A stretch of DNA of 64,000 nucleotides from Arenibacterium halophilum (GCF_005938225.1 NZ_VCPC01000001.1:1-64000), one strand, 5' to 3'; counted from the stretch's first letter, positions 22,983-33,769 are shown. Numbers and translations: made by a program. The notes: generated by a model from the letters alone, not told the origin.

Positions 22983-24602
22983 TCACGCCGCGCCGTTGCG
23001 TTGCAGCTTCCACCGAATCGCATCCAGCAGCGCCTCGAAGCTTGCGTCGACGATGTTCGGCGACACTCCCACCGTGGACCACCGCCGCCCGCGCGCATCC
23101 TGGAAATCGATGATCACACGGGTCACCGCTTCGGTGCCGCCATTGGTAATACGCACTTTGAAATCCGTCAGGCGAATGTCTTCTATGCGCTCCTGATAGG
23201 GGCCGAGGTCGGTCTTTAGTGCCTGCCAAAGCGCGTTCACCGGCCCGTCATCGTGCAGATCCTGCGGGTGTTCGTTCTTGAAATACCCTGTGCGCTTGCT
23301 GCCATCGGGCAGTTGCACCGTCACCACCGCCTCGGATTCCACCACGACCTGCCCCTTGGCATTGCGTCGGCGTTCCGAAATCACGCGATAGCGTTCGACA
23401 TCGAAATGCGATTTGGCCCGGCCCAGCTGTTCCAGCGCCAGCAGCTCGAAGCTGGCCTGCGCACTGTCATAGGCATAGCCTTCGTCTTCACGCTCCTTGA
23501 TCCGGTTCAGAATGTCACCCAGCGCCGGGTCGCCTTTATCCACCTCGATCCCCGCTTCGGCCAGACGACGGCGCAGGTTCGACTGGCCCGCCTGGTTCGA
23601 CATCGGGATAATGCGTTCATTGCCAACCACTCCGGGATCGACATGTTCGTAGGTGCCCGGGTCCTTGATGATCGCGCTGGCATGCAGACCGGCCTTATGC
23701 GCAAAGGCCGAAGCCCCGACATAGGGCGCCTGCCGCAGCGGCACGCGGTTCAGGATATCGTCCAGCATCCGGCTGATCCCGGTCATGCCCTCCAGCTTGT
23801 CCACCGTGATCCCGGTCTCGAACCGGCTGGCGAGCGGCTCTTTCAGCACCAGAGTCGGAATCAGCGAGGTCAGGTTCGCATTGCCGCAGCGTTCGCCAAG
23901 CCCGTTGAGCGTGCCCTGCACCTGCCGCACCCCAGCCAGAACGGCGGCGAGGCTGCCTGCCACAGCGTTTTCCGTATCGTTGTGCGTGTGGATGCCCAGC
24001 CGGTCGCCGGGGATGCCCGCCGCGATCACCTCGCCCACGATGCGCGCGATCTCATCCGGCAGCGTGCCGCCGTTGGTATCGCAGAGCACAATCCAGCGCG
24101 CCCCGGCGTCGAACGCCGCCCGCACCGCCTCCATCGCATAGGCGGGATTGGCCTTGTAACCGTCAAAGAAATGTTCCGCATCGAACAACGCCTCGCGCCC
24201 CTGCCCCACGATATGGACGATCGAGGCGCGGATGTTTTCGGTGTTCTCGTCCAGCGAGATGCCAAGCGCCGCCTCGACATGGTAATCGTGGCTCTTGCCG
24301 ACCAGACAGACCGTGCCGGTGCCCGCGTTCATCACCGCCGCCAGCACCTCGTCATTCGCGGCCGAGCGTCCGGCCCGCTTGGTCATGCCAAACGCCGTCA
24401 TCCTTGCACGCAGCTTGGGTGCGGCCTCGAAAAACGCGCTGTCGGTAGGGTTGGCTCCGGGCCAGCCACCTTCGATGTAATCAATCCCCAAGGCATCCAG
24501 CGCCTCGGCAATCTCGATCTTGTCCTGGGTCGAGAATTGCACGCCCTGCGTCTGCTGCCCATCGCGCAACGTGGTGTCGTAAAGATAAAGCCGCTCACGC
24601 AT
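22983..24602 (-). CDS. cimA: (R)-citramalate synthase
   Basis: A 539-residue enzyme that condenses acetyl-CoA with pyruvate to citramalate, the first step of the pyruvate route to isoleucine. The LeuA-like catalytic domain opens with YLYDTTLRDGQQTQGVQFS; the metal-binding HTHNDTENAVAGS and GTLNGLGERCGNANL follow. A LeuA allosteric/dimerisation domain occupies the C-terminal 130 residues (about 410-539). The TLRDGxQ and TLNGLGERCGN wording and length separate it from 2-isopropylmalate synthase. ATG 24602 is chosen for GGAGG 7 bases upstream. Confidence 0.9.
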   Translation of the reverse strand: MRERLYLYDTTLRDGQQTQGVQFSTQDKIEIAEALDALGIDYIEGGWPGANPTDSAFFEAAPKLRARMTAFGMTKRAGRSAANDEVLAAVMNAGTGTVCLVGKSHDYHVEAALGISLDENTENIRASIVHIVGQGREALFDAEHFFDGYKANPAYAMEAVRAAFDAGARWIVLCDTNGGTLPDEIARIVGEVIAAGIPGDRLGIHTHNDTENAVAGSLAAVLAGVRQVQGTLNGLGERCGNANLTSLIPTLVLKEPLASRFETGITVDKLEGMTGISRMLDDILNRVPLRQAPYVGASAFAHKAGLHASAIIKDPGTYEHVDPGVVGNERIIPMSNQAGQSNLRRRLAEAGIEVDKGDPALGDILNRIKEREDEGYAYDSAQASFELLALEQLGRAKSHFDVERYRVISERRRNAKGQVVVESEAVVTVQLPDGSKRTGYFKNEHPQDLHDDGPVNALWQALKTDLGPYQERIEDIRLTDFKVRITNGGTEAVTRVIIDFQDARGRRWSTVGVSPNIVDASFEALLDAIRWKLQRNGAA

Positions 24603-24631
24603 CCTGCGATCCTCCCACCGGAACACAATTT

Positions 24632-24681
24632 CTTTGAGGCTCAAATATCCTCGGCGGGCACGGGGGGCAAACAGCCCCCCG
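24632..24681 (-). repeat. Terminator hairpin plus intergenic repeat, GATATTTGAG type
   Basis: On the minus strand, a perfect hairpin GGGGGGC-TGTTT-GCCCCCC (24662-24681) is followed by the shared tail GGATATTTGAGCCTCAAAGA. It lies downstream of cysS and may end its transcript. Same design as at 49344-49440. Confidence 0.6.
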
Positions 24682-24707
24682 CCCTTCGGCCTGTTGCATC
24701 ACGACGG

Positions 24708-26072
24708 TCACACCAACCCCTCCAGCTTCGTCGCATCGAACCCGGCCGCCGGGCTCAACTCGACCCCCGCCTTGCTCATCCGCACTTCGACCCCAGCGGC
24801 CATCAGCGCCGCCTTGAACGCATCGACTTGAGAAAAATCTTTGCTCTCCACCGCACGGGCTCTCAACGCTGACAGCTCTTCCACAAAAGCCGTAAGATCG
24901 GCGCCTGCGACCCAACCGCCCATTCGATCATCCAAAAGACCCAGCAATTGAGCCGAAGCGGCCAAACCAGCTGCGTCTCCTTGACCCGCGAGCCGATGCA
25001 ATTCCGCAATTGCACCCGCCGTGTTCAAATCTTCGGCCAATGCCGCCAGCACAGAAGATGCAACCGCGCCCGGAGTAACCCCTTCGACCATGCCACGCCA
25101 CTTGCGCAGCACCGCTTCCGCCTCGCGCGCCTTCTCCGCCGTCCAATCCATCGGCTTGCGATAATGCGTGCTCAGGAAGACAAACCGGATCACCTCACCC
25201 GGCACGCCCTGATCCAGCAGGTCACGTACGGTAAAGAAATTCCCCAGCGACTTCGACATCTTCTTACCCTCGACCTGCAACATCTCGTTGTGCAGCCAGA
25301 CACGGGCAAACTCCCCCTCGGGATGGGCGCAGCAACTCTGCGCGATCTCGTTCTCATGATGCGGGAACATCAGATCATTGCCGCCACCGTGGATGTCGAA
25401 ACTCGGCCCCAGCAATTCATAACTCATGGCCGAGCACTCAATATGCCAGCCCGGACGCCCCCGCCCCCAGGGGCTCTCCCAACCGGGCACGTCATCACTC
25501 GACGGCTTCCACAGCACGAAATCCATCGGATCGCGCTTGTAGGGCGCCACCTCGACGCGGGCCCCGGCAATCATGTCCTCCACGCTGCGCCCCGACAGCA
25601 GCCCATAGCGTTCGGGCCACGATGCGACCGAAAACAGCACATGCCCCTCAGCCGCATAGGCATGGCCGCGATCAATCAGCCCTTCGATCATCGCCACCAT
25701 CTGCGGAATGTACTCGGTCGCGCGCGGCATGGCATCGGGCTCAAGCGCCCCAAGCGCGGCCATATCCTCCAGGAACCACTGCGTGGTCTCGCCGGTGATC
25801 TCGCCAATGCTGCGCCCGGACTCGGCGGCGCGCGCGTTGATCTTGTCATCCACATCGGTGAAATTGCGCACATAGGTCACGCAGCCCTCACCATAGACAT
25901 GGCGCAGCAGCCGGTTCAACACATCGAAGACCACGACAGGGCGCGCATTCCCCAGATGCGCCCGGTCATAGACCGTCGGACCACAGACATACATCCGTAC
26001 ATTCGCCGGATCGATGGGCTCGAACGGCTCGCGGCGCCGGCTCATCGTATTGTGCAACGTGATCTTCGTCAT
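24708..26072 (-). CDS. cysS: Cysteinyl-tRNA synthetase
   Basis: A 454-residue class I synthetase that charges tRNA-Cys. The ATP site is AHLGNARP (HIGH variant, about 41) and [10 protein letters not shown] (about 263-272, KMSKS). The Zn that selects Cys is bound by VCGPTVYD Cys, HIECSAMS Cys and the HHENE cluster. The C-terminal anticodon domain is present. ATG 26072; the first 8 residues of the longer frame have no ribosome site. Followed by a terminator and then cimA on the same strand. Confidence 0.95.
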   Translation of the reverse strand: MTKITLHNTMSRRREPFEPIDPANVRMYVCGPTVYDRAHLGNARPVVVFDVLNRLLRHVYGEGCVTYVRNFTDVDDKINARAAESGRSIGEITGETTQWFLEDMAALGALEPDAMPRATEYIPQMVAMIEGLIDRGHAYAAEGHVLFSVASWPERYGLLSGRSVEDMIAGARVEVAPYKRDPMDFVLWKPSSDDVPGWESPWGRGRPGWHIECSAMSYELLGPSFDIHGGGNDLMFPHHENEIAQSCCAHPEGEFARVWLHNEMLQVEGKKMSKSLGNFFTVRDLLDQGVPGEVIRFVFLSTHYRKPMDWTAEKAREAEAVLRKWRGMVEGVTPGAVASSVLAALAEDLNTAGAIAELHRLAGQGDAAGLAASAQLLGLLDDRMGGWVAGADLTAFVEELSALRARAVESKDFSQVDAFKAALMAAGVEVRMSKAGVELSPAAGFDATKLEGLV

Positions 26073-26395
26073 CCCAGGGTCCTCGCAAGATGCCACAGCT
26101 CTCCCGGCGCGGGCTTGGCAACTTGTTCATGGGATGTAAACGAAGAAAACCGGCCCGCTGAAATTCAGCAGGAAATAATGCAGCAGATAATGATGCAAAT
26201 ACGGTTCATGACGCCCCTGATACGCGCGAACCTCGCCCCGATCAAGCACCCCCTGTTTCATTATTCCAAAAATACTCAGGACGCGGGCCGCCGCCGCCCG
26301 CACCGCGGGGACCGGTGCACAGCAGTGGACGCCGCAATTGACAATGTCGCCCGCCTCTGACCCTGTCCCGCAAAAAGGCGACGAAAGGATATACC
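26073..26395. other. Divergent intergenic region cysS / aminotransferase
   Basis: About 320 bases without a convincing gene. It must hold both promoters. An AT-rich part (26140-26215) has no clear frame. An intergenic repeat of the GAGTATTT type lies at 26256-26277. Confidence 0.5.
26256..26277 (-). repeat. Intergenic repeat, GAGTATTT type
   Basis: On the minus strand it reads GAGTATTTTTGGAATAATG then AAA, identical to the copy at 22137 on the other strand. Confidence 0.65.
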
Positions 26396-27589
26396 ATGGC
26401 GCGGCTCTCGACCCGGATCACCACAATCAACGGCGGCGGCGATGACGGCTGGGGTGTCTTCCTCAAGGCGCGCCGGATGATCGCGCAGGGAACCCCGGTG
26501 ACCGAACTGACGATCGGCGAACACGACATCCGCACCGACCCGTCGATCCTTGCGGCGATGGACAGTGCCGCGCGCGCCGGGCACACGGGCTATGCGATGG
26601 TGCCGGGCACCGACAGATTGCGCGACACGGTGGCAAAGCGGGTCACCGCGCGCACTGGTGTGCCCACCACCCGCGACAACGTCATCATCACGCCGGGTGG
26701 ACAGGCAGCGCTGTTTGCGACCCATCACGCCACCAATGATGCAGGCGACACCGCCCTGATGATCGACCCTTACTATGCCACCTATCCCGGCACGATCCGT
26801 GCTGTCGGCGCCCGGCCCGGTATCATCCCGACCCGGTCGCGCGATGCCTTTGCCCCGCAGCGCGCCGAAATTGACCGCGCGGTGGAAACCTCCCGCGCCG
26901 CTGGCAGCACGCCCCGCTCGCTGCTGGTGAATTCGCCCAACAATCCCACCGGCGCGATCTATGGCGCCGACACGATGCAAGCCATCGCACGGGCGGCGTG
27001 CGATCACGATCTCTGGCTGATCTCGGACGAGGTGTATGACACTCAAGTTTGGGAGGGAGACCATATCTCGCCCCGGCAGCTGCCGGGGATGGCAGATCGC
27101 GTGCTGGTGATCGGCTCCATGTCCAAAAGCCACGCTATGACCGGCTCTCGGGTCGGTTGGATCGTTGGGCCGGAACAGGGCATTGCCCATTTGATCGACC
27201 TTGCAACAAACACCACATACGGCGTGCCCGGCTATATTCAGGCGGCGGCCGATTTCGCGCTGAACGCCGGGCAACAGCTGGAAGACGACATCGGCGCGCC
27301 CTTCCGCCGCCGTCGCGCGATCGCGCAAAAGGTGTTGGGCGCTCAACAGCTTGTCGGGTCGATCCCGTCGCAGGGGGCGATGTACCTGATGCTGGACATC
27401 CGCCGCACCGGGCTTAGCGGCGAGGCCTTTGCCAACCGCCTGCTCGACACGCATCATATCGCCGTCATGCCCGGCGAGAGCTTTGGCGCCTCAGCCGCCG
27501 GGCACATCCGGGTGGCCATGACGGTCGAAGATACAGCCTTCGAACGCGCGCTTGGCACGCTTTGCGAATTTGCGGCAAGTGTGGCGTGA
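26396..27589 (+). CDS. Pyridoxal-phosphate aminotransferase, class I/II
   Basis: A 397-residue PLP enzyme. The Schiff-base Lys is in IGSMSKSHAMTGSRVGWIVG (about 241-260). Cofactor-binding features are NSPNNPTGAIYG (about 181, Asn) and LISDEVYDTQVW (about 207, Asp and Tyr). The fold matches aspartate/tyrosine-type aminotransferases; the substrate is not clear. A second, distinct class I enzyme lies at 43836. RBS is weak (AAAGGAT region before ATG 26396). A shared terminator lies after the stop. Confidence 0.85.
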   Translation: MARLSTRITTINGGGDDGWGVFLKARRMIAQGTPVTELTIGEHDIRTDPSILAAMDSAARAGHTGYAMVPGTDRLRDTVAKRVTARTGVPTTRDNVIITPGGQAALFATHHATNDAGDTALMIDPYYATYPGTIRAVGARPGIIPTRSRDAFAPQRAEIDRAVETSRAAGSTPRSLLVNSPNNPTGAIYGADTMQAIARAACDHDLWLISDEVYDTQVWEGDHISPRQLPGMADRVLVIGSMSKSHAMTGSRVGWIVGPEQGIAHLIDLATNTTYGVPGYIQAAADFALNAGQQLEDDIGAPFRRRRAIAQKVLGAQQLVGSIPSQGAMYLMLDIRRTGLSGEAFANRLLDTHHIAVMPGESFGASAAGHIRVAMTVEDTAFERALGTLCEFAASVA

Positions 27590-27590
27590 C

Positions 27591-27626
27591 AAAAACGAAC
27601 CCCCGGAGGCAAAAGCCATCCGGGGG
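27591..27626. terminator. Bidirectional terminator, aminotransferase / EF-hand gene
   Basis: A strong hairpin CCCCCGGA-GGC-AAAA-GCC-TCCGGGGG (with one bulged A) at 27600-27626 lies between convergent genes. Leftward it is followed by TTCGTTTTTGT, a good T tract for the EF-hand gene; rightward the T tract is lacking. Confidence 0.6.
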
Positions 27627-27692
27627 CGAGGGTAAGGGGCAGCCGGTGTCCGATGGGGCGTCGGGAAATGAACCGGCCGCCTGCCAGCGGGT

Positions 27693-27935
27693 TTAGCCGC
27701 TGGTTTTCGGCATGATGCCCGCGTCCTGTGCGGCGGCCACCTCTTCGGAATCCAGCGCACCGTCAGCGTTTACATCAAGCGAGGAAAAGATTTCGGCGGT
27801 GATTTCGGGAACCTGCGCCTGTGCTTCTTCGAGCGTCACCATGCCGTCGGCGTTTGCGTCGAGCTCGGTCGCGGCGAAAGCTGCGCTGCCCATTGCGGTG
27901 GCAAGAATGGCACTCATTGCAAGATAGGTTTTCAT
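27693..27935 (-). CDS. Secreted EF-hand calcium-binding protein
   Basis: An 80-residue protein with a Sec signal peptide (MKTYLAMSAILATAMGSAAFA, cleavage after about 21). The mature part holds two EF hands: DANADGMVTLEEA at about 26 and DVNADGALDSEEV at about 55, each with the D-x-N-x-D-G loop and a Glu at position 12. It should bind two Ca ions in the periplasm. It is divergent from an ECF sigma factor gene with 260 bases between them, a neighbourhood that suggests a shared control circuit, which is not proven. Confidence 0.8.
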   Translation of the reverse strand: MKTYLAMSAILATAMGSAAFAATELDANADGMVTLEEAQAQVPEITAEIFSSLDVNADGALDSEEVAAAQDAGIMPKTSG

Positions 27936-28195
27936 CGTTTCACTCCGTTATCGGTTGTGTTTGCGAAACCGGCGTTTCCACCTGCTTCGACCAGTAAGAC
28001 GCCCCAAACGCGGTTAGCGTCCCTGCACAGTGGGCGGTTTCAGTGCACGCGCCGAGTTCCGCCGAAACCGCATGTATCTGGCGGCAAAGCCTCGCCGGTT
28101 CCATCCGCGATTGGCCGCTCGGCGGAAAACCCCGGGCTTTTCAGAGGGTTCGGACTGCGTATCTGTTGAGCCATGGCAACAACCGAAAGGCGAAC

Positions 28196-28726
28196 ATGAT
28201 GCCCCGTGACGTAACCCATGCGATCACACCGGACCGTTTCGACATATTGCTGAAGACCTTGCACAAGCGCGCGCGGCGTTTGTCGCGCTGCCCGGACGAG
28301 GCCGCGGATCTGGCGCAGGATACTGCCGTGAAGGTCTGGCAAAGTGCCTCTGCCGGAGCGCGGATCGACAATCTAGACGCCTATGCGATGACCTCGCTGC
28401 GCAACATGGCCCGCTCGCGCTGGCGGCGACAGACCGAGGGCGAAGAACTGACCGATGACATGGCGACCACCCTGCCCGACGCGCCCCAGCGTCTGGCCTG
28501 CGCCGATCTGCGTGCGGCACTGGCGCGCCTGCCCAAGGCGCAGGCCGGGCTCATGGCGCTGATTGCCGAGGGCGAAACCAGCCCGGCGGAACTGGCGCGC
28601 CGCACAGGGGTGCCTCCCGGCACGGTCATGTCACGCCTTGCACGCGCCCGCGCCGCGCTGCGCGGAGATCTGGGCATGTCTGCGGATTCGCCAGCCGAGT
28701 CGCTTTGGGCCGATCACACAGTGTAA
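28196..28726 (+). CDS. ECF-family RNA polymerase sigma factor
   Basis: A 176-residue sigma factor with region 2 (FDILLKTLHKRARRLSRCPD, then EAADLAQDTAVKVWQ, the DLxQxTxxxxW motif) and region 4 (LPKAQAGLMALIAEG, then SPAELARRTGVPPGTVMSRL with the helix-turn-helix GVPPGTVMSRLARARAAL). No anti-sigma gene follows. The neighbouring divergent gene encodes a periplasmic EF-hand protein, a possible partner or target. Two ATGs follow each other at 28196 and 28199 behind AAAGG. A hairpin follows the stop. Confidence 0.85.
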   Translation: MMPRDVTHAITPDRFDILLKTLHKRARRLSRCPDEAADLAQDTAVKVWQSASAGARIDNLDAYAMTSLRNMARSRWRRQTEGEELTDDMATTLPDAPQRLACADLRAALARLPKAQAGLMALIAEGETSPAELARRTGVPPGTVMSRLARARAALRGDLGMSADSPAESLWADHTV

Positions 28727-28737
28727 GCCCCACGCGC

Positions 28738-28760
28738 GCGGCCCCTGCCCCGGGGGCCGC
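28738..28760. terminator. Hairpin between sigma factor and RTX genes
   Basis: Perfect arms GCGGCCCC and GGGGCCGC around a 7-base loop lie between two convergent genes. No T tract on either side, so it may be a weak or Rho-dependent terminator. Confidence 0.35.
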
Positions 28761-28768
28761 CTGCGGCT

Positions 28769-29728
28769 TCAGAACATGAAATCGCTTTTTTCAAGATCAG
28801 CCAATACCATATCCGGCAGGATGATCTTGGTCCCATGACGGTCGTTAATCACCACATTATCGCCCTTCTGCCACAAGTGGCGGCTCACCAGATCGCTAAA
28901 GCGCACAATTTCGGTGACGGCCGACAGATCAATCACTTCACGCGCGGCAGTGGCGTCGAAATCGCGGATGCGATCGGTGCCCCCGTTATCCTCGAATCGG
29001 AACACATCCTGCCCGGCACCCCCAAACAACAGGTCATTGCCCGCCCCGCCTGACAGGTAATCAAGACCGCCGCCGCCTTTCAGCACATCGCGCCCGTCTT
29101 GGCCCAGCAACAGGTCGCTGCCCGCGCCGCCCAGCAACCTGTCGTCATGCAGCCCGCCCGCCAGATCGTCATCGCCGGTTCCGCCGATCAGCCTGTCGTG
29201 GCCGTTGCCGCCATACAGCCGGTCATCGCCGCCGCCGCCATACAGCACATCGTCGCCCGCCTGCCCGTCAAGAATGTCGTTGCCGGTCAGATCAAGCGAA
29301 AGTCCGTCGCCGACTGTCGTGGATTTGACCACCACATCCGCCTCGTCGCCAAAGGTAACGTCCCAGGCGCGCGTCATTAGAAAGGATTCAACGGCATTGG
29401 CGTCAGATCCATCAGCTTCGGCCACCATAAGCGGTGTCAGGTCTGCCATCGTGATCCCAAGATCGGTATAGGACACAGACCCGGCATCGGAAGACAGTGT
29501 GATATCTGCCATCGTTCCTTCGGTGATAGATCCCGCCGTCCCATCAAATTGAAACCCGGTGCCCGTTACCAAAACAGTCGTGCCGACCCCACCAAAGCTG
29601 CCTTGCAGGCTAAGAAAATTGGCGCTGTAGGCCAACAGCACCGCGTCGAACGACAGAAATTCCAGAACGGCGGCCAGATCGTCCAGAAATCCGGTGGCGC
29701 CTTTCGGCATGACGACGGTAATCGGCAT
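28769..29728 (-). CDS. RTX (haemolysin-type) calcium-binding protein
   Basis: A 319-residue protein. The N-terminal half (1-170) has no known fold, with hydrophobic strands (VLEFLSFDAVLLAYSANFLS). From about 172 to 270 runs a row of nonapeptide repeats (GNDILDGQAGDDVLYGG, GGDDRLYGG, GNGHDRLIGG, GTGDDDLAGG and so on) that bind Ca in a parallel beta-roll. No signal peptide; secretion through a type I system is expected, with the signal at the C-terminus (LADLEKSDFMF). No TolC/HlyB/HlyD genes are in the window. ATG 29728. Confidence 0.8.
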   Translation of the reverse strand: MPITVVMPKGATGFLDDLAAVLEFLSFDAVLLAYSANFLSLQGSFGGVGTTVLVTGTGFQFDGTAGSITEGTMADITLSSDAGSVSYTDLGITMADLTPLMVAEADGSDANAVESFLMTRAWDVTFGDEADVVVKSTTVGDGLSLDLTGNDILDGQAGDDVLYGGGGDDRLYGGNGHDRLIGGTGDDDLAGGLHDDRLLGGAGSDLLLGQDGRDVLKGGGGLDYLSGGAGNDLLFGGAGQDVFRFEDNGGTDRIRDFDATAAREVIDLSAVTEIVRFSDLVSRHLWQKGDNVVINDRHGTKIILPDMVLADLEKSDFMF

Positions 29729-29801
29729 TCTGCGCTGTTCCCTTCTGGGCCTGATTGCCCGCAGCGTGACGCAAAAGCCTTTACGGAAAACGAAGGCATA
29801 A

Positions 29802-29829
29802 CAAAAATCGGGGGGCGCGATGCCCCCCG
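29802..29829 (-). terminator. Rho-independent terminator, leftward
   Basis: The perfect hairpin CGGGGGGC-ATCGC-GCCCCCCG is followed on the minus strand by ATTTTTGTT. It lies 270 bases beyond the nrdJ stop and before the RTX gene, so it is the likely end of the nrdJ transcript. Confidence 0.7.
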
Positions 29830-30100
29830 TTAGTTTCGCCACTCAGGCTCATCTAGTTTACCGCCCGGTGTGTTTTTGCCTGCGGCCTGAGTGTCGTCAG
29901 GGGCGAGCGCACCCGCCCCGTGTTCCGAAGGAAACCAAGGGTTTCCCCCGGAGCAGGACAGATCGGCACCAAAAAGGCCGCCAGATCCTGCCCCGTTCGT
30001 GGTGAAGCGGCCAGATCACCTGCCCGACTTCGAAATTCGGCGGGGGCCGTTCAGCGCGTGGCAGCCCGCGCCCCCTGCACGCCCGTCAGGGCGCGGTTCC
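29830..30100. other. Long 3' region of nrdJ, no gene seen
   Basis: About 270 bases between the nrdJ stop and its terminator. Open frames of about 40 codons exist on the minus strand, with compositions that look like chance (Arg, Gly, Pro, Trp rich) and no ribosome site. Possibly a 3' untranslated region. Confidence 0.4.
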
Positions 30101-33100
30101 TCAGCTACACCCGGACGTGCCGCCGCAGGTGTTGCATTTCATGCAGGTGCCGTTGCGCACCAAGGTGTAGTTGCCGCATTCGCCGCAGGGGTCGCCCTCG
30201 TAGCCCTGCATCCGGGCCTTGGCGCGGGCGTCCATCGGGACGGTGCCGCTGCTGACGGCGGTGGTGGTTGTCGTGGTCGCGACGGTGGCCGTGTCGGGCA
30301 CCAGCGTGGCCAGCGCGGCCGAGGGATCGCCGAAGCCCGCAAAGGCCGTGGCCCCCGATTGCCCGCCGTTCAGCACCACCAGATCCTGCGGCAGACGCTT
30401 GCGCAGGTAGCCTGTCGAGCTGATCTGCTTCAGCACTTCCAAAGACCGGCTGGCGGCGGTTTCGGTCAGTTCCGAAATGTTAGAAACGCCCTCTTCCTCG
30501 CCCCGGCCGATGGTGTCGAAGGTCGCGCCTTCGGGCTTCACATGGGCCAGGTCGGTGCGGTCGAGGTAGGACACGGCCAGTTCGCGGAACACGTAGTCCA
30601 GGATCGAGGTCGCGTTCTTGATGCTGTCGTTGCCCTGCACCATGCCGGCGGGTTCGAATTTCGTGAAGGTGAAGGCATCCACGAATTCCTCGAGCGGCAC
30701 GCCGTATTGCAGACCGACCGACACGGCTATGGCAAAGTTGTTCATCATCGCCCGGAAGCCAGCGCCTTCCTTGTGCATGTCGATGAAGATCTCGCCCAGG
30801 GTGCCGTCCTGGTATTCGCCGGTGCGCAGGTACACCTTGTGCCCGCCCACGACGGCCTTCTGGGTATATCCCTTGCGGCGCTGGGGCATCTTCTCGCGGT
30901 GGCTGCGAACGATTTCCTTGACGATCACCTTCTCGATGATCTTCTCGGCCAGAACGGCGGCCTTCTCCTGCTGGCTGCCGGATTCCAGCACCTCGGCGGC
31001 TTCGTCATCGTCTTCGACAAGCGCGGCGGCCAGCGGTTGGCTGAGTTTCGAGCCGTCACGGTACAGCGCGTTGGCCTTCACCCCCAGCGACCACGACAGT
31101 TCATAGGCCTTCTGGCAATCCTCGATCGTGGCATCATTGGGCATGTTGATCGTCTTCGAAATCGCGCCCGAGATGAAGGACTGCGCCGCCGCCATCATGT
31201 GGATGTGGCTGTCGACCGACAGGAAGCGTTTGCCCTTCTTGCCGCAGGGGTTGGCGCAATCGAAGATGTGATAGTGATCCTTGCTGAGGTGCGGCGCGCC
31301 TTCCAGCGTCATCGTTCCGCAGACGTGATCGTTGGCCGCTTCGATGTCCTTGCGGGAGTAGCCCAGCGATTTCAGCAGGTCGAAGGTGGGATCGTTCAGC
31401 TTTTCAGCCGGGATCCCCAGCACGTTCTTGCAGAATTCCTCACCCAGCGTCCACTGGTTGAACACGAACCGGATGTCGAAGGCCGATTCCAGCGCCGCGT
31501 CGATCTTGGCCAGCTCGTTCGCGCCAAAGCCGTGACCGGCCAGCGTGGTGTGGTTGATCGCAGGCGCATTGCCGATGGTGCCATGGCCCACTGCGTAGGA
31601 CACGATTTCCTCGATCTGGGCCGAGGTATAGCCGAGGTTTTCCAGCGCCGCCGGAACCGAGCGGTTGATGATCTTGAAGTAACCGCCACCGGCCAGTTTC
31701 TTGAACTTCACCAGCGCGAAATCGGGCTCGATCCCGGTGGTGTCGCAATCCATCACCAGACCGATGGTGCCGGTGGGCGCGATCACGGTCGACTGGGCGT
31801 TTCGGTAGCCGTGCTTTTCGCCCAGCTCCAGCGCTTCGTCCCAGGCCGCGCGGGCAAGGTCGATCAGCCGCTTGTCGGGGCAGTTCGCGTGGTCCAGCGC
31901 CACCGGCTTCACCGCCAGCTTTTCATAGCCTTCGGTCGCGCCGTGGGCGGCGTTGCGGTGGTTGCGGATGACACGCAGCATGTGTTCGCTGTTGCGCTCG
32001 TACCCGGCGAAGGGGCCCAGCTCGGATGCGATCTCGGCGCTGGTGGAATAGGCGACGCCGGTCATGATCGCGGTCAGCGCACCACAAAGCGCGCGGCCTT
32101 CGGCGCTGTCATAGCCGTGGCCCATGTTCATCAGCAGGCCGCCGATGTTGGCATAACCCAGGCCCAGCGTGCGGAAGTCATAGGACAGCTGCGCGATTTC
32201 CTTGGACGGGAACTGCGCCATCATCACGCTGATTTCCAGCGTCAGCGTCCACAGACGGGCGGCGTGAATGTAGTCATCCGCCTGGAATTCGCCGTCCTTG
32301 AGGAAGGTCAGCAGGTTCATAGATGCAAGGTTGCAGGCCGTATCATCCAGGAACATGTATTCCGAGCACGGGTTCGAGCCGCGAATTTCACCGTCTTCCG
32401 GGCAGGTGTGCCATTCGTTCACGGTGTCGTGGTACTGGATGCCCGGATCGGCACAGGCCCATGCGGCATGGCCGACCTGTTCCCAGAGCGCGCGCGCCTT
32501 CACCACCTTGGCGACCTTGCCGTCGACGCGGTTGATCAGCTCCCAGTCGGCGTCTTTCTCGACGGCCGTCAGGAAGGCGTTGGTGACGCGGATCGAGTTG
32601 TTCGAGTTCTGGCCCGAGACGCTGTTGTAGGCTTCGGAATCCCAGTCGGTGTCATAGGTCGGGAATTCGATGCTGCTGTGGCCCTGCCGCGCGTAATCCA
32701 GCACCCGCTTGATATAGGTTTCCGGGATCGCGACCTTCTTGGCCTCGCGGATCGCCTGCTTCAGGCTGTCGTTGACGGCCGGGTCATAGGCGTCGGCCTC
32801 GGCGCCATCCCAGGCGCGGATCGCCGCGAAGATGCCGTTCAGCTTGGCTTCGTGCATCTTCGAGCCGGCGACGATGCTGGCCACCTTCTGCTCTTCGATG
32901 ACCTTCCAGTTGATGAAATCCTCGATATCGGGGTGGTCGGCATCGACGATCACCATCTTGGCCGCGCGGCGCGTGGTGCCGCCCGACTTGATCGCGCCAG
33001 CCGCGCGGTCACCGATCTTCAGAAAGCCCATGAGGCCCGAGGATTTGCCGCCGCCCGACAGCTTTTCGCCTTCGCCGCGCAGGTGCGAAAAGTTGGTGCC

Positions 33101-33769
33101 GGTGCCCGAGCCGTATTTGAACAGCCGCGCCTCACGCACCCACAGGTCCATGATGCCGCCTTCGTTCACCAGATCGTCCTGCACGCCCTGGATAAAGCAG
33201 GCGTGCGGCTGGGGATGCTCGTAGGAAGATTTCGACTTGGTCAGCTTGCCTGTCTTGTAATCCACATAGTGATGTCCCTGTGCGGGGCCGTCGATGCCAT
33301 AGGCCCAATGCAGGCCGGTGTTGAACCACTGGGGGCTGTTCGGCGCCGCCTTCTGGGTGGCCAGCATATAGCGCATTTCGTCGTAATAGGTGCGGGCGTC
33401 ATCCTCGGTGGTGAAATAGCCACCTTTCCAGCCCCAATAGGCCCAGGCCCCGGCCAGCCGGTCGAACACCTGCTTGGACGAGGTTTCACCGCCCATTTCC
33501 GCGCCCTCGTCGGGAACCGAGCGCCACAGGAATTCGGGAACGTCCTTTTCGCGCACCTTCTTCAGGACGCTGGGCACACCGGCCTTGCGGAAGTATTTCT
33601 GCGCAATGACATCGCTCGCCACCTGGCTCCACGACGACGGGATCTCGATATCGTCCTGACGGAACACGGTGGTGCCATCGGGGTTGCGGATTTCCGAGGT
33701 CGCGTGGACAAAGTCGAGCTCTGCATATGCATCCTGCCCGGCCTTGGTGAATGTACGTTCGATCTTCAT
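30101..33769 (-). CDS. nrdJ: B12-dependent (class II) ribonucleotide reductase
   Basis: A 1222-residue adenosylcobalamin-dependent ribonucleoside-diphosphate reductase, supplying dNTPs with or without oxygen. Conserved parts include [38 protein letters not shown] (substrate region), [20 protein letters not shown] (active Cys region), [20 protein letters not shown] and a C-terminal [18 protein letters not shown] zinc ribbon whose last cysteines re-reduce the active site. The long form with a second Cys-rich tail is usual in Rhodobacterales. ATG 33769; an upstream in-frame ATG (33865) lacks homology-like sequence. Two NrdR boxes lie about 190 bases upstream; cobK in this window supports B12 supply. 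Confidence 0.95.
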   Translation of the reverse strand: MKIERTFTKAGQDAYAELDFVHATSEIRNPDGTTVFRQDDIEIPSSWSQVASDVIAQKYFRKAGVPSVLKKVREKDVPEFLWRSVPDEGAEMGGETSSKQVFDRLAGAWAYWGWKGGYFTTEDDARTYYDEMRYMLATQKAAPNSPQWFNTGLHWAYGIDGPAQGHHYVDYKTGKLTKSKSSYEHPQPHACFIQGVQDDLVNEGGIMDLWVREARLFKYGSGTGTNFSHLRGEGEKLSGGGKSSGLMGFLKIGDRAAGAIKSGGTTRRAAKMVIVDADHPDIEDFINWKVIEEQKVASIVAGSKMHEAKLNGIFAAIRAWDGAEADAYDPAVNDSLKQAIREAKKVAIPETYIKRVLDYARQGHSSIEFPTYDTDWDSEAYNSVSGQNSNNSIRVTNAFLTAVEKDADWELINRVDGKVAKVVKARALWEQVGHAAWACADPGIQYHDTVNEWHTCPEDGEIRGSNPCSEYMFLDDTACNLASMNLLTFLKDGEFQADDYIHAARLWTLTLEISVMMAQFPSKEIAQLSYDFRTLGLGYANIGGLLMNMGHGYDSAEGRALCGALTAIMTGVAYSTSAEIASELGPFAGYERNSEHMLRVIRNHRNAAHGATEGYEKLAVKPVALDHANCPDKRLIDLARAAWDEALELGEKHGYRNAQSTVIAPTGTIGLVMDCDTTGIEPDFALVKFKKLAGGGYFKIINRSVPAALENLGYTSAQIEEIVSYAVGHGTIGNAPAINHTTLAGHGFGANELAKIDAALESAFDIRFVFNQWTLGEEFCKNVLGIPAEKLNDPTFDLLKSLGYSRKDIEAANDHVCGTMTLEGAPHLSKDHYHIFDCANPCGKKGKRFLSVDSHIHMMAAAQSFISGAISKTINMPNDATIEDCQKAYELSWSLGVKANALYRDGSKLSQPLAAALVEDDDEAAEVLESGSQQEKAAVLAEKIIEKVIVKEIVRSHREKMPQRRKGYTQKAVVGGHKVYLRTGEYQDGTLGEIFIDMHKEGAGFRAMMNNFAIAVSVGLQYGVPLEEFVDAFTFTKFEPAGMVQGNDSIKNATSILDYVFRELAVSYLDRTDLAHVKPEGATFDTIGRGEEEGVSNISELTETAASRSLEVLKQISSTGYLRKRLPQDLVVLNGGQSGATAFAGFGDPSAALATLVPDTATVATTTTTTAVSSGTVPMDARAKARMQGYEGDPCGECGNYTLVRNGTCMKCNTCGGTSGCS

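Noticed and set aside
23253-26360. Two plus-strand frames (539 and 470 codons) opposite cimA and cysS
   Set aside because: Antisense shadows of two certain enzymes.
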